Shown here piece by piece: positions 21,188-28,544 of a stretch of 64,000 bases of DNA. The stretch spans positions 62,001-126,000 of the forward strand of contig NZ_FQUJ01000003.1 of assembly GCF_900128925.1 (NCBI RefSeq). The letters run 5' to 3'. Under the pieces are notes generated by a model. That model worked only from the letters and a program-made list of their open reading frames with translations, was not told where the DNA came from and did not search any database. The translations under genes and the position numbers were made by a program. Source of the stretch: Modicisalibacter ilicicola DSM 19980. GTDB taxonomy: Bacteria; Pseudomonadota; Gammaproteobacteria; Pseudomonadales; Halomonadaceae. Positions within the stretch are counted from its first letter, which is position 1. The number at the start of each line of letters is the position of its first letter.

Positions 21188-21216
21188 TGTCGATTCACGA
21201 TCGGGCCATCCGTCGT
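21188..21216 (+). promoter_or_regulatory. Candidate ECF42 promoter 3 (for DUF1428-YCII-YCII)
   Basis: TGTCGA (21188-21193), 17 bases, CGTCGT (21211-21216). It faces right, about 108 bases before the DUF1428 start, and would drive the three-gene unit DUF1428-YCII-YCII. Together with the site at 21143-21171 it forms a back-to-back promoter pair. Confidence 0.7.
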
Positions 21217-21323
21217 AAAGACATGCAGCCACACGCAGCCGATCTGCCCTATGGAATAAAGCGTTCGGTGAGGGAAAAGCGCGTGCTGCGGTCACTCGCT
21301 CAAACCGTTGAAGGAGAAATAGG

Positions 21324-21677
21324 ATGACTTACGTCGATGGGTTCGTTGCTGCGGTGCCCAACGAGAATAAAGAAGCGTTCAGACAGCATGCCGACAAGGC
21401 AGCCGAGGTGTTCAAGGAGTACGGCGCCCTGCAGGTGATCGAGTGCTGGGGAGACGAGGTCCCCGACGGCGAGGTTACTTCCTTCCCCAGGGCGGTGAAG
21501 CTCAAGCCGGATGAAACCGTCGTTTTCTCGTGGATTACCTGGCCGTCCCGCGAAGTCCGGAATCAGGGGATGGACAAGGTCATGGCCGACTCCCGCCTGC
21601 AACCCGAGACGAACCCCATGCCTTTCGATGGCAAACGCCTGATCTATGGCGGGTTCGAGATCCTGGTTGATCGCTGA
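21324..21677 (+). CDS. DUF1428 family protein
   Basis: The 117-residue protein matches DUF1428 along its whole length: MTYVDGFVAAVPNENKEAF, then ALQVIECWGDEVPDG, FSWITWPSREVRN and the ending MPFDGKRLIYGGFEILV. The fold is a ferredoxin-like alpha/beta dimer related to the ABM/YCII group. Its role is unknown. The ribosome site GAAGGAG lies 8-14 bases upstream. It is the first gene of a unit with two YCII genes, 27 bases upstream of the first. Confidence 0.9.
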   Translation: MTYVDGFVAAVPNENKEAFRQHADKAAEVFKEYGALQVIECWGDEVPDGEVTSFPRAVKLKPDETVVFSWITWPSREVRNQGMDKVMADSRLQPETNPMPFDGKRLIYGGFEILVDR

Positions 21678-21704
21678 ACGATTGGCCGATGCGAGGAGAC
21701 GCCC

Positions 21705-22100
21705 ATGCGCTACATGATCATCATCAAGGCGATCCAGGATTCCGAAGCCGGCGTGATACCGGACGAAGACTTGCTTGCTCGCATGGCGGCCTATCATGAA
21801 GCGCTGGCCAAGGCCGGCGTATTGCTCGATGGATCGAGTCTACGGTCCAGTTCGAGCGGCTGGCGAGTCCGGTATGCCGGCGACAAGCGCACGGTGATCG
21901 ATGGGCCGTTCACCGAAAGCAAGGAGCTGATCGCCGGCTATACGCTCATTCAAGTCAGAAACCGCGAAGAGGCGGAGGAATGGGTGCGGCGGTTTCCGAA
22001 ACCGGCGCTTGACAGCGACGAGGTGGAAATCGAGGTGCGCCGCCTGCTCGAGCGGGAGGGCATCGAAGACTTGCAGACCGTAAACCATCCACGAACTTAG
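21705..22100 (+). CDS. YCII-related DGPF-motif protein 1
   Basis: The 131-residue protein has the YCII ferredoxin-like fold, starts MRYMIIIKAIQDSEAG and carries the signature DGPFTESKELIAGYTLIQV near residues 66-84. Such DGPF proteins are the characteristic neighbours of ECF42 sigma factors. Their biochemical activity is unknown; the wider YCII family has a His-Asp pair in some hydrolytic members. An acidic C-terminal extension (EVEIEVRRLLEREGIEDL) follows the domain. It lies 11 bases before the second YCII gene, with a GAGGAG ribosome site. Confidence 0.9.
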   Translation: MRYMIIIKAIQDSEAGVIPDEDLLARMAAYHEALAKAGVLLDGSSLRSSSSGWRVRYAGDKRTVIDGPFTESKELIAGYTLIQVRNREEAEEWVRRFPKPALDSDEVEIEVRRLLEREGIEDLQTVNHPRT

Positions 22101-22111
22101 GGAGATGACCC

Positions 22112-22468
22112 ATGGACTATCTACTGCTGATCATCGAGGCGCGGGAAGATCGTGAAACGCGCAGCGAGGACGACGGCCGGGCGCTGTATGACGAGATGGT
22201 CCGCTTCGGCGAAGACCTCGCCACCCGCGGCAAGCTGCTAGCCAGCCGCTCGCTGCGCCCGGACAAGCACGGCGTTCGAGTCCAGCAGCGCGGCACCAGG
22301 CCGACGCTACTGGACGGCCCCTTTACCGAGTCGAAGGAGATGGTCGGCGGCTTCTTCCTGATCGACTGCGCGAACCGCGAAGAGGCCATCGCGATTGCAG
22401 GACAATGCCCCGCCGCACGTTTCGCCATCGTCGAGGTGCGTGAATGCGCCCCCTGCTACGTCGGCTAA
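22112..22468 (+). CDS. YCII-related DGPF-motif protein 2
   Basis: The 118-residue protein is a second YCII-domain protein with the same DGPFTESKE signature (near residues 69-77), followed by GGFFLIDCANREEAIAIAGQ and the ending FAIVEVRECAPCYVG. Relative to the first copy it lacks the acidic C-terminal extension and is clearly divergent, so the pair is an old duplication or separate recruitment. GGGAGATG upstream provides the ribosome site. The unit probably ends here; the next 145 bases hold nothing recognised until the fourth promoter site. Confidence 0.9.
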   Translation: MDYLLLIIEAREDRETRSEDDGRALYDEMVRFGEDLATRGKLLASRSLRPDKHGVRVQQRGTRPTLLDGPFTESKEMVGGFFLIDCANREEAIAIAGQCPAARFAIVEVRECAPCYVG

Positions 22469-22613
22469 ACGCCGGGGTTGCGCCATGTTGTCACCATGAA
22501 CCGATGGGCATATTGGTTGAGGGTGGGTATTTGCATCGTTGAGGCCAAATCGTCAAGCAGCTTGAGAGCAGGCCACCGGCGGCAGCGAAAACCGGCCTGA
22601 CGGCTAACCCGGA

Positions 22614-22642
22614 TGTCGATTTCGCCCCGCGTGGTTCGTCGT
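22614..22642 (+). promoter_or_regulatory. Candidate ECF42 promoter 4 (for VOC and sigma gene)
   Basis: TGTCGA (22614-22619), 17 bases, CGTCGT (22637-22642). The -10 ends 52 bases before the VOC start at 22695. The unit continues through a VOC remnant into the sigma factor gene, so this site would give positive autoregulation of the sigma factor. Confidence 0.7.
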
Positions 22643-22694
22643 CGAGACGAGCCCGCCGTAAGCGGCGCCGAAGCCGACATCCGAGGAATTACCC

Positions 22695-23165
22695 ATGAGC
22701 ACTCAGATCAACCCCATTCCCGAGGGCATGCACAGTCTCACACCACACCTCATTTGCCGCGACGCCAATGCGGCGATGGATTTCTACATCGAGGCTTTCG
22801 GTGCTACGGACGAAGGCCGACTGCCGGGACCCAACGGTAAGCTGATACACGGCATGCTGCGTATCGGCGACTCGGCACTGATGCTGGTCGACGAGAATCC
22901 GGACTGGGGCATGTCGAGTCCGCTGTCGCTGAAGGGCTCGCCGGTCGCCCTGCACCTGTACGTGGAAGACGTCGATGCGGCCACCGCGCAGGCGGTGGCG
23001 GCCGGCGCGCGCGTCACCATGCCCGTCGAGGACATGTTCTGGGGCGACCGCTACGGAAAGCTCGTCGATCCCTTCGGCCACGAGTGGTCGGTGGCCACCC
23101 ATATTCGCGACCTGAGTTCGCAAGAAATCGAGACCGCCGCCAAGGGCTTTTTTTCGGAGAACTGA
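22695..23165 (+). CDS. PhnB-like VOC-family protein
   Basis: This 156-residue intact VOC protein has paired beta-alpha-beta modules. Landmarks are LTPHLICRDANAAMDFYIEA, the substrate strand GMLRIGDSALMLVDENP, the second module VALHLYVEDVDAATAQAV and the ending GDRYGKLVDPFGHEWSVATH. That C-terminal pattern is typical of YdcG/PhnB-like glyoxalase-related proteins. The substrate is unknown. It is the first gene after the fourth candidate ECF42 promoter. Confidence 0.88.
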   Translation: MSTQINPIPEGMHSLTPHLICRDANAAMDFYIEAFGATDEGRLPGPNGKLIHGMLRIGDSALMLVDENPDWGMSSPLSLKGSPVALHLYVEDVDAATAQAVAAGARVTMPVEDMFWGDRYGKLVDPFGHEWSVATHIRDLSSQEIETAAKGFFSEN

Positions 23166-23325
23166 GGCGGTGGATGCCATGGTGCACGAGGCGGTCGCCG
23201 CCGGTGGCGCGAGCTATAATGATCCTCAGGATCACGGTTTCATGTATGGCCACGGTTTCCAGGATCTTGACGGCCACATCTGGGAGCTGGTGCACATGAC
23301 GGGGGCACCCGGGAGCACGGCGTGA
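23164..23325 (+). pseudogene. C-terminal remnant of another VOC-family gene
   Basis: Immediately overlapping the VOC stop, the frame from 23164 reads EAVDAMVHEAVAAGGASYND and then QDHGFMYGHGFQDLDGHIWE to a stop at 23325. This is the last third of a lactoylglutathione-lyase-like VOC protein (the HGFMYG...FQDPDGHIWE ending), about 53 residues, without its N-terminal module. The upstream part was lost, probably by recombination with the preceding VOC gene. The remnant's stop overlaps the GTG start of the sigma gene, so translation of it could still couple to the sigma factor. Confidence 0.75.
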
Positions 23326-24626
23326 CGGACCAAGAGCTTGGCGCGACCATCGAGGCGATCTGGCGCATCGAATCGGCCAGGGTCGTTGCCAGTGTCGCGC
23401 GTCTGACCCATGACCTGGACCAGGCGGAGGACGTTGCCCAGGACGCCCTGCTTGCCGCATTGGAAGCCTGGCCCAGCAGGGGGCTCCCCGACAATCCCGG
23501 CGCCTGGCTGATGACCGCGGCCAAGCGCCGTGCGCTCGATCATCTGCGCCACCAGACCATGGCCGCACCCAAGCATGCAGAACTCGCCAGAGAGCTGGAT
23601 GCCCACCACGCCCTGTCCGAACAGGCCTTCGCCGAAAGGATCGATGCCGCACTGGACGACGACATCGACGACGACGTCTTGCGCTTGCTCTTTACCGCCT
23701 GCCATCCGGTCCTGTCCCCCGACGCACGCGCCGCCCTGACGCTGAAGGTGGTCGGCGGCCTCACCACGCAGGAGATCGCGCGGGCCTATCTCAAGCCCGA
23801 GGCGACGATCGCCCAGCGCATCGTGCGCGCCAAGCGCACCCTATTTGAAGCGCACGTGCCCTTCGAGATGCCAGGTGGAGCGGCGTTGGCACCGCGACTT
23901 TCCTCGGTGCTCGAGGTCATCTATCTGATCTTCAACGAGGGCTATGCCGCCACCGCCGGCGATCAGTGGATGCGTCCCGATCTGTGCGACGAGGCGCTAC
24001 GCCTGGGCCGCGTACTAGCCGGCTTGATGCCGGAGGAGAGCGAGGTGCACGGCCTGACGGCACTGATGGAGATCCAGGCCTCGCGTCTGCCCGCCCGGAT
24101 GGATGCCAAGGGCGACCCCATCCTGCTGCCGGATCAAGACCGTGGCCGCTGGGACCGGCTGCTGATTCGTCGCGGTCTGGCCACCCTCGAACGCGCCGGG
24201 GCCCTGCCCGGTGTGCTTGGCCCCTACACCCTGCAAGCCGCCATCGCCGCCTGTCATGCCCGGGCCACGATCTACGAGGAAACCGACTGGACGCGCATCG
24301 CCGCGCTCTACGAAGCTCTCGCCCAGATCGCGCCCTCGCCGGTGGTGGCGCTGAATCGCGCCGTTGCCCTCGGCATGGCCTTCGGCCCGGCGGCGGGGCT
24401 GGAACTGGTCGATGCCCTGCTCGAAGAACCGACATTGGCGCACTACCACCTGCTGCCCAGCGTGCGCGGCGACCTGCTCGCCCGGCTCGATCGAATAGAG
24501 GAAGCCCGCGCCGAGTTCGAACGCGCCGCCACCCTCACCCGCAATGCCCGCGAACGCGCCCTGCTGCTGGCGCGGGCGGCGGGGTGCAACGAGGCGGAAA
24601 CGCTGCCTGAGAAGCCATCACGTTAG
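23322..24626 (+). CDS. ECF42-type RNA polymerase sigma factor with DUF6596/TPR-like C-terminus
   Basis: The 434-residue protein has sigma region 2 (about 12-77: DLDQAEDVAQDALLAALEAW, then PGAWLMTAAKRRALDHLR) and region 4 (about 125-180: GLTTQEIARAYLKPEATIAQ). A long DUF6596 extension follows, with FNEGYAATAGDQWMRPDLCD and the conserved LPDQDRGRWDR near 263-273, and it ends in TPR-like helices. This architecture and the neighbouring DGPF proteins define the ECF42 group, which has no anti-sigma factor; the C-terminal domain is thought to control activity. The start is a GTG at 23322 inside a GTGA overlap with the VOC remnant. What signal activates it is unknown. Confidence 0.88.
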   Translation: MTDQELGATIEAIWRIESARVVASVARLTHDLDQAEDVAQDALLAALEAWPSRGLPDNPGAWLMTAAKRRALDHLRHQTMAAPKHAELARELDAHHALSEQAFAERIDAALDDDIDDDVLRLLFTACHPVLSPDARAALTLKVVGGLTTQEIARAYLKPEATIAQRIVRAKRTLFEAHVPFEMPGGAALAPRLSSVLEVIYLIFNEGYAATAGDQWMRPDLCDEALRLGRVLAGLMPEESEVHGLTALMEIQASRLPARMDAKGDPILLPDQDRGRWDRLLIRRGLATLERAGALPGVLGPYTLQAAIAACHARATIYEETDWTRIAALYEALAQIAPSPVVALNRAVALGMAFGPAAGLELVDALLEEPTLAHYHLLPSVRGDLLARLDRIEEARAEFERAATLTRNARERALLLARAAGCNEAETLPEKPSR

Positions 24627-24648
24627 GATGCCAATAAGGCCACAAGCG

Positions 24649-24774
24649 ATGAAAATACTGGTGAACATCGACGTCCCGGAGTTTGGCCCGACCATCGCAC
24701 TCTATAGTACTGCCTTGGGACTAGCGCACCGCCGCGCGCTAGATAATCATAACGACCGACACGGCAGACCATGA
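24649..24774 (+). pseudogene. N-terminal remnant of a VOC-family gene
   Basis: From the ATG at 24649 the frame begins MKILVNIDVPEFGPTIALYS and continues TALGLAHRR, a typical VOC/glyoxalase first module. It then turns into unrelated residues and stops after 41 codons at 24774. About 80-90 residues of the domain are missing. The stop overlaps the start of the DUF1772 gene by ATGA, so the stub links sigma factor and DUF1772 genes. Confidence 0.65.
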
Positions 24775-25265
24775 ACGCTATCACCCTTAGCCTTCTTATC
24801 GCGGCCACGCTCGGCAGCGGCCTGATCGCCGGGCTGTTCTGCGTGTTCTCGAACTTCATGATGCGGGCCCTGGCGCAGATTCCGACACCGGCTGGCATCG
24901 CCGCCATGCAATCGATCAACAGGGCCATCATCAATCCGGCGTTTCTGCTTGTGTTCTTCGGCACCGGCATCGCCTCTGTGCTAGCCATCGCACTGGGCTG
25001 GCGACAACTCGACACCGCCTCGCTTGCCTGGGCAATCGCCGGCAGCGCGATCTATGTGATCGGCGGTATCGGCGTCACCCTGGTCTTCAACGTCCCCTTG
25101 AACAACCGCCTCGCCGCGGTCGATCCCGACGGCGAGGAAGGTGCAGCGACGTGGGCAATGTATCTCGTGACCTGGGTACGCTGGAATCATCTACGCTCGG
25201 TCGCGACCCTAGTCTCCACCCTATGTTCGATCGTCGCGGTATGGCTCGCAAACGGTCATGGATGA
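24771..25265 (+). CDS. DUF1772 (anthrone oxygenase-like) membrane protein
   Basis: The 164-residue protein has four predicted membrane helices (about 5-27, 55-75, 83-105 and 140-158). It carries the family signature GLFCVFSNFMMRALAQIP followed by GIAAMQSINRAIINPAF, then FNVPLNNRLA and the Trp/Arg-containing WVRWNHLRS. DUF1772 members include anthrone oxygenases and are frequent neighbours of ECF sigma and YCII genes. A role in handling reactive or quinone-like compounds is possible but not shown. The start overlaps the stop of the VOC stub. Confidence 0.85.
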   Translation: MNAITLSLLIAATLGSGLIAGLFCVFSNFMMRALAQIPTPAGIAAMQSINRAIINPAFLLVFFGTGIASVLAIALGWRQLDTASLAWAIAGSAIYVIGGIGVTLVFNVPLNNRLAAVDPDGEEGAATWAMYLVTWVRWNHLRSVATLVSTLCSIVAVWLANGHG

Positions 25266-25332
25266 GACCGTATCTTTTCGGGGTCAATCTGACCTGGCCC
25301 GTACACAGCAATGCATGAACTAGAGGTAACTT

Positions 25333-25410
25333 GTGGAACCGGAAGTGCTCACCATCTTTGTCATCGCCTTCGTGATGATCGGCTATCTCGCCTGGAAACA
25401 CTGGCATTGA
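25333..25410 (+). CDS. Possible 25-residue single-span membrane peptide
   Basis: A GTG at 25333, preceded by an AGAGG-like site, opens a short frame of 25 codons ending at 25410. Residues 6-21 (LTIFVIAFVMIGYLAW) form one hydrophobic helix, with a charged/aromatic tail KHWH. It stands 10 bases before the nucleoside hydrolase start and in the same direction, so it may be the first gene of that unit. There is no homology evidence; chance is possible. Confidence 0.35.
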   Translation: MEPEVLTIFVIAFVMIGYLAWKHWH

Positions 25411-25420
25411 GGGGCGGCCC

Positions 25421-26545
25421 GTGTCCAAGACCGGTAAGGTATTCATAAGGCTCGCCGTTGCTGCGGCGGCGGTTCCGGTTCTATTTGCGGTTTCTCTGGC
25501 CTTGCCAATCCCCGCCTGGCGCACCGGGCGGCTTCCGGTGCCACCGCTCCCGGTTGTCGAGAACGGACCGAGGATCAAAGCACCGGATCGCGTCTGGGTC
25601 GACACCGATGCAGCCTGCGGTGTCGAACGGCGCGCGGATCCCGACGATTGTTTTGCACTTATGCTATTGGCCCGCGCGCCGGATATCGAGATCGTAGGGG
25701 TCTCCACCGTATTCGGGAATGCCAAGCTCGAAATGACGGACCGGACGACTCGCAGGCTAGCCAGCAAACTGCGTGAGGCCGGCACCCGGCTACCGGCTGT
25801 GCACCGCGGGGCCGGAGCGCCGAGTGCTTCGTCGACGCCGGCGCAGGACGCGTTGCGGCGTGCGCTTGCCGATCGCCCCTTGACCCTTGTCGCTCTCGGC
25901 CCCTTGACGAACATCGCCGCTGCGCTCGAGGGGCGGCCTGATCTGCAGGCGAATGTCGTGCGGATCGTGGCCGTCATGGGCCGCAGACCGGGGCATATCT
26001 TTCATCCCTCCGAAGGCAATGGCGAGGGCATGCTTTTCGGCCATGGCCCCATTTTTCGCGACCTGAACTTCGACAAGGATCGGAAGGCCGCAACAAGGGT
26101 GCTTTCCATGGGGCTGCCCCTATCCTTGATACCTTATGATGTCGCGCGCGAGGTCAGCCTGAAGAGGTTCGATCTCGACCAGATTGCCCGTTCGGGTATG
26201 GCCGGGGCATGGATAGCATCCCGCGCGCAGGGCTGGCTCGAGTTCTGGAAAGAAGAGATCGGTCGTGACGGCTTCCATCCCTTCGACCTTCTGGCCGCGG
26301 CTTACGTCCTCGATCCGTATCTCTTCAACTGCGCCGCAGCCAACGCCTGGGTCGGCAAGGATGAACACCTGAGCAATGTCTGGTTCTACGACCCCGTGGC
26401 GCTTCAGGTGGGAGGCACGAAGAAGCACCCGGCAGACCCGCTTGCCGAAACCGAGGCGATCTATTGCGTGACCGCCAATGCCGCGTTGCGCGACCGACTG
26501 ATGGACGGTTTGGCCGGAATGGACAGGCAGGCTTCGACCGATTGA
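25421..26545 (+). CDS. Membrane-anchored or exported inosine-uridine-type nucleoside hydrolase
   Basis: The 374-residue protein has an N-terminal hydrophobic segment (about 8-30) and then an IUNH domain, which cleaves the N-glycosidic bond of nucleosides. The calcium/ribose motif is present as VDTDAACG followed by DPDDCFALMLL, slightly expanded relative to the usual DxDxxxDD. GPLTNIAAAL, LNFDKDRKA and the late HPFDLLAAAYV segment also fit. The start is a GTG with GAGGGG upstream. The last 220 bases lie antisense over the open frame of the truncated efflux gene, which places its end at an insertion or recombination junction. Confidence 0.8.
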   Translation: MSKTGKVFIRLAVAAAAVPVLFAVSLALPIPAWRTGRLPVPPLPVVENGPRIKAPDRVWVDTDAACGVERRADPDDCFALMLLARAPDIEIVGVSTVFGNAKLEMTDRTTRRLASKLREAGTRLPAVHRGAGAPSASSTPAQDALRRALADRPLTLVALGPLTNIAAALEGRPDLQANVVRIVAVMGRRPGHIFHPSEGNGEGMLFGHGPIFRDLNFDKDRKAATRVLSMGLPLSLIPYDVAREVSLKRFDLDQIARSGMAGAWIASRAQGWLEFWKEEIGRDGFHPFDLLAAAYVLDPYLFNCAAANAWVGKDEHLSNVWFYDPVALQVGGTKKHPADPLAETEAIYCVTANAALRDRLMDGLAGMDRQASTD

Positions 26546-27335
26546 AGACCGACAGGAGACCACGCTGGCCCAACGCCCGCACGCGCACGTTGCGCGTCGC
26601 TAGATCGACCTCGGGATTGATCGCGACGATCTCGCCTTCGAAGGTCTCTCCCGGCGCGGCGTCGGCGGTTACCCGCGCCTTCATCCCGGGTCTCAAGCGG
26701 TGGGTTTGCTGCTGCGGGATAGAGAAATCAACATGGATGGGATCCAGCGTCTGTAGCGACACGATGGCATCGCCTTCCCGCAGGACCTGGCCGAGATTGA
26801 CCAGACGCAGCCCCAGACGACCGGAAAAGGGCGCGCGGATCGTCTTCTTGGCGATCAGCGCGCGCATATTGTCGACCTGAGCCGCGGTTTCCTTGAACCT
26901 GGCCTCGGCACGGTCGACGGCCTCCCGCGAAACCGCATTCTTCTGGCTTAATGCACGTGCTCGGGAGAAGTCCGCCTTGGCCAGGGCGGCAGTGGCCTCG
27001 GCTGAGGCGAGTTGGGCCTCTTCGCTGGCTGTATCCTGTTTCAGCAGCACATCGCCAGCGTTCGTCCGTTCACCGGATTCGAAGCCGAGACGCGTTACCC
27101 GCCCGCCGATCTCGGCACTAACCTTCACCCCCTGCACGGCGGACACGCTAGCCGTCGCGGGTATCCATTGCTCCCACTGCGCTTCATCTACCGTCATGGC
27201 GGTGACGGTCTCGGGTGGCGGCACCATGTTTTCGGCGACTTCGCCCATCGCCTCGAACTGGCCCAACTTGGCATAAGCGATGGCGCCGATCACGAGGGCC
27301 GCGCCGAGGGCGGCGACAAGCAGCTTTCTCAGCAT
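26325..27335 (-). pseudogene. 3'-truncated RND efflux membrane-fusion protein gene
   Basis: The first about 260 residues are a good RND membrane-fusion (periplasmic adaptor) protein: membrane anchor, biotinyl-lipoyl half motifs (VSAEIGGRVTRLGFESGE and IRAPFSGRLGLR), coiled-coil hairpin and beta-barrel up to INPEVDLATRNVRVRA. Homology stops near 26570. The rest of the frame runs antisense through the end of the nucleoside hydrolase gene and is Arg/Pro-rich noise. The C-terminal membrane-proximal domain and the partner RND pump are missing, so the gene is presumably non-functional. An ATG at 27356 is an alternative start. Confidence 0.8.
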
Positions 27336-27358
27336 TAAGGATTCATCCGGTCGCATCT

Positions 27359-27395
27359 GGGGAATCGCTGACTAAATAGACGAGCGACCGGAGTG
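27359..27395. repeat. Partial copy of an intergenic palindromic repeat
   Basis: GGAATCGCTGACTAAAT (27361-27377) is nearly identical to GGAATCGCTGAATAAAT at the left end of the 146-bp palindrome at 55956-56101. It is followed by GACGAGCGAC, a string also found (inverted) in the repeat at 29047-29188. Only one arm is present, beside the truncated efflux gene and 60 bases from plsY, so it may mark a recombination boundary. Confidence 0.45.
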
Positions 27396-27458
27396 GGTTT
27401 CGACATCGAGATCTATTTTTCTATCGACCTGACACCACGACCCATCGCCTTCGGTCAA

Positions 27459-28091
27459 TCAGCGCCGGCGCTTTTCCTGCGATAGCCCGAGATGCGGTTC
27501 GTCGCCGCTACCCAGCCGCTGGATATTCCAGACATGGCGCACCAGCACCAGCACTGTGAAGGCGATGATGATCCAGACGTAGTCTCGGGCCAGCCAGACG
27601 CTGGCCAGGGGGGCCAGGGCGGCGCTGGCCAGGGAGGCGATGGCGGCGGTGCGCACTCGCCAGGCCAGCAGTATCCAGCAGACCGCGCACAGCAGGGCCA
27701 CCGGTGGCGTCAGTACCAGCAGGACGCCGAAGGCACTGGCCACCGCCTTGCCGCCCCGAAAGCGGTGCCAGACGGGGTAGCTGTGGCCCAGCAGCACGCT
27801 CAAGCCGACGAGCCCCTGGGCCCAGACAGGCAGACCGATACCCTTCGCCAGCCACAGGGCCGGCATGCCCTTGACGGCATCGAAGGCCAATGTCGCCAGG
27901 GCCAGTCGCTTGCCATACAGGCGCAGCACGTTGGAAAACCCGGGATTATGGGAGCCCCGCCGGCGCGGGTCGGCGGCGCCGGCCAGGCGGCATATCCAGA
28001 CCGCCCCCAGCCAGGCGGCGCATAGATAGCCCAGGCCCATCAGCGCGACAGTCTGCAAGACGGCATTGGAGAACAGCGAGGAAAGCGACAT
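27459..28091 (-). CDS. plsY: Acyl-phosphate:glycerol-3-phosphate acyltransferase
   Basis: PlsY transfers an acyl group from acyl-phosphate to glycerol-3-phosphate, the first step of phospholipid synthesis in the inner membrane. The 210-residue protein has about five hydrophobic helices and the three cytoplasmic family motifs: RRRGSHNPGFSNVLRLYGK (variant of GSGNPGATN), GHSYPVWHRFRGGKAVASAF and RHVWNIQRLGSGDE. In E. coli and many relatives plsY neighbours tsaD and folB; the folB side is preserved here (divergent, 87 bases). Confidence 0.95.
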   Translation of the reverse strand: MSLSSLFSNAVLQTVALMGLGYLCAAWLGAVWICRLAGAADPRRRGSHNPGFSNVLRLYGKRLALATLAFDAVKGMPALWLAKGIGLPVWAQGLVGLSVLLGHSYPVWHRFRGGKAVASAFGVLLVLTPPVALLCAVCWILLAWRVRTAAIASLASAALAPLASVWLARDYVWIIIAFTVLVLVRHVWNIQRLGSGDEPHLGLSQEKRRR

Positions 28092-28178
28092 GAGGCCTTC
28101 GACAGCGGAGCGATAGCATGATTCTGCCAGTTCGCTGCCTTACAATCGAAGCTTTGTTCATTACCCGAGGAGCGCAAT

Positions 28179-28544
28179 GTGGATCGTGTACTGATCGAGG
28201 GATTGCGCGTCGAGACCGTGATAGGCGCCTATGACTGGGAGCGCAGCATTCGTCAGCGCCTGGTAGTGGACCTGGAAATGGCCACCGACATCCGTCCCGC
28301 CGCAGCAAGCGACGACCTTACCAGGACCCTGGACTACGCCGCCATCAGCACGCGTATCCGCGAGTTCGCCGAGGACAGCCACTTCGAGCTGGTGGAAACC
28401 TTCGCCGAGCGCCTCGCCGCCTTGCTGCGTCACGAATTCGCCATCCCCTGGCTGCGCCTGACCCTGCGCAAGCCTGGCGCCGTGGCCGAAGCCGCCACCG
28501 TCGGGGTGCGCATCGAGCGGGGCCAGCGCGGAGAGTCCCGATGA
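28179..28544 (+). CDS. folB: Dihydroneopterin aldolase
   Basis: FolB converts dihydroneopterin to 6-hydroxymethyl-dihydropterin in folate synthesis. The 121-residue length is standard. Typical motifs are IEGLRVETVIGAYDWER near the start, LDYAAISTRIREF in the middle and LVETFAERLAALL with the active-site Glu near 70; the late LRLTLRKPGAV carries the catalytic Lys. The start codon is GTG at 28179 after GAGGAG; the ATG two bases earlier is out of frame. It overlaps folK by ATGA. Confidence 0.95.
   Translation: MDRVLIEGLRVETVIGAYDWERSIRQRLVVDLEMATDIRPAAASDDLTRTLDYAAISTRIREFAEDSHFELVETFAERLAALLRHEFAIPWLRLTLRKPGAVAEAATVGVRIERGQRGESR

Noticed and set aside
26325-26545. C-terminal part of the efflux adaptor frame as genuine protein
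   Set aside because: It lies antisense to a well-conserved nucleoside hydrolase and is Arg/Pro-rich without adaptor homology.
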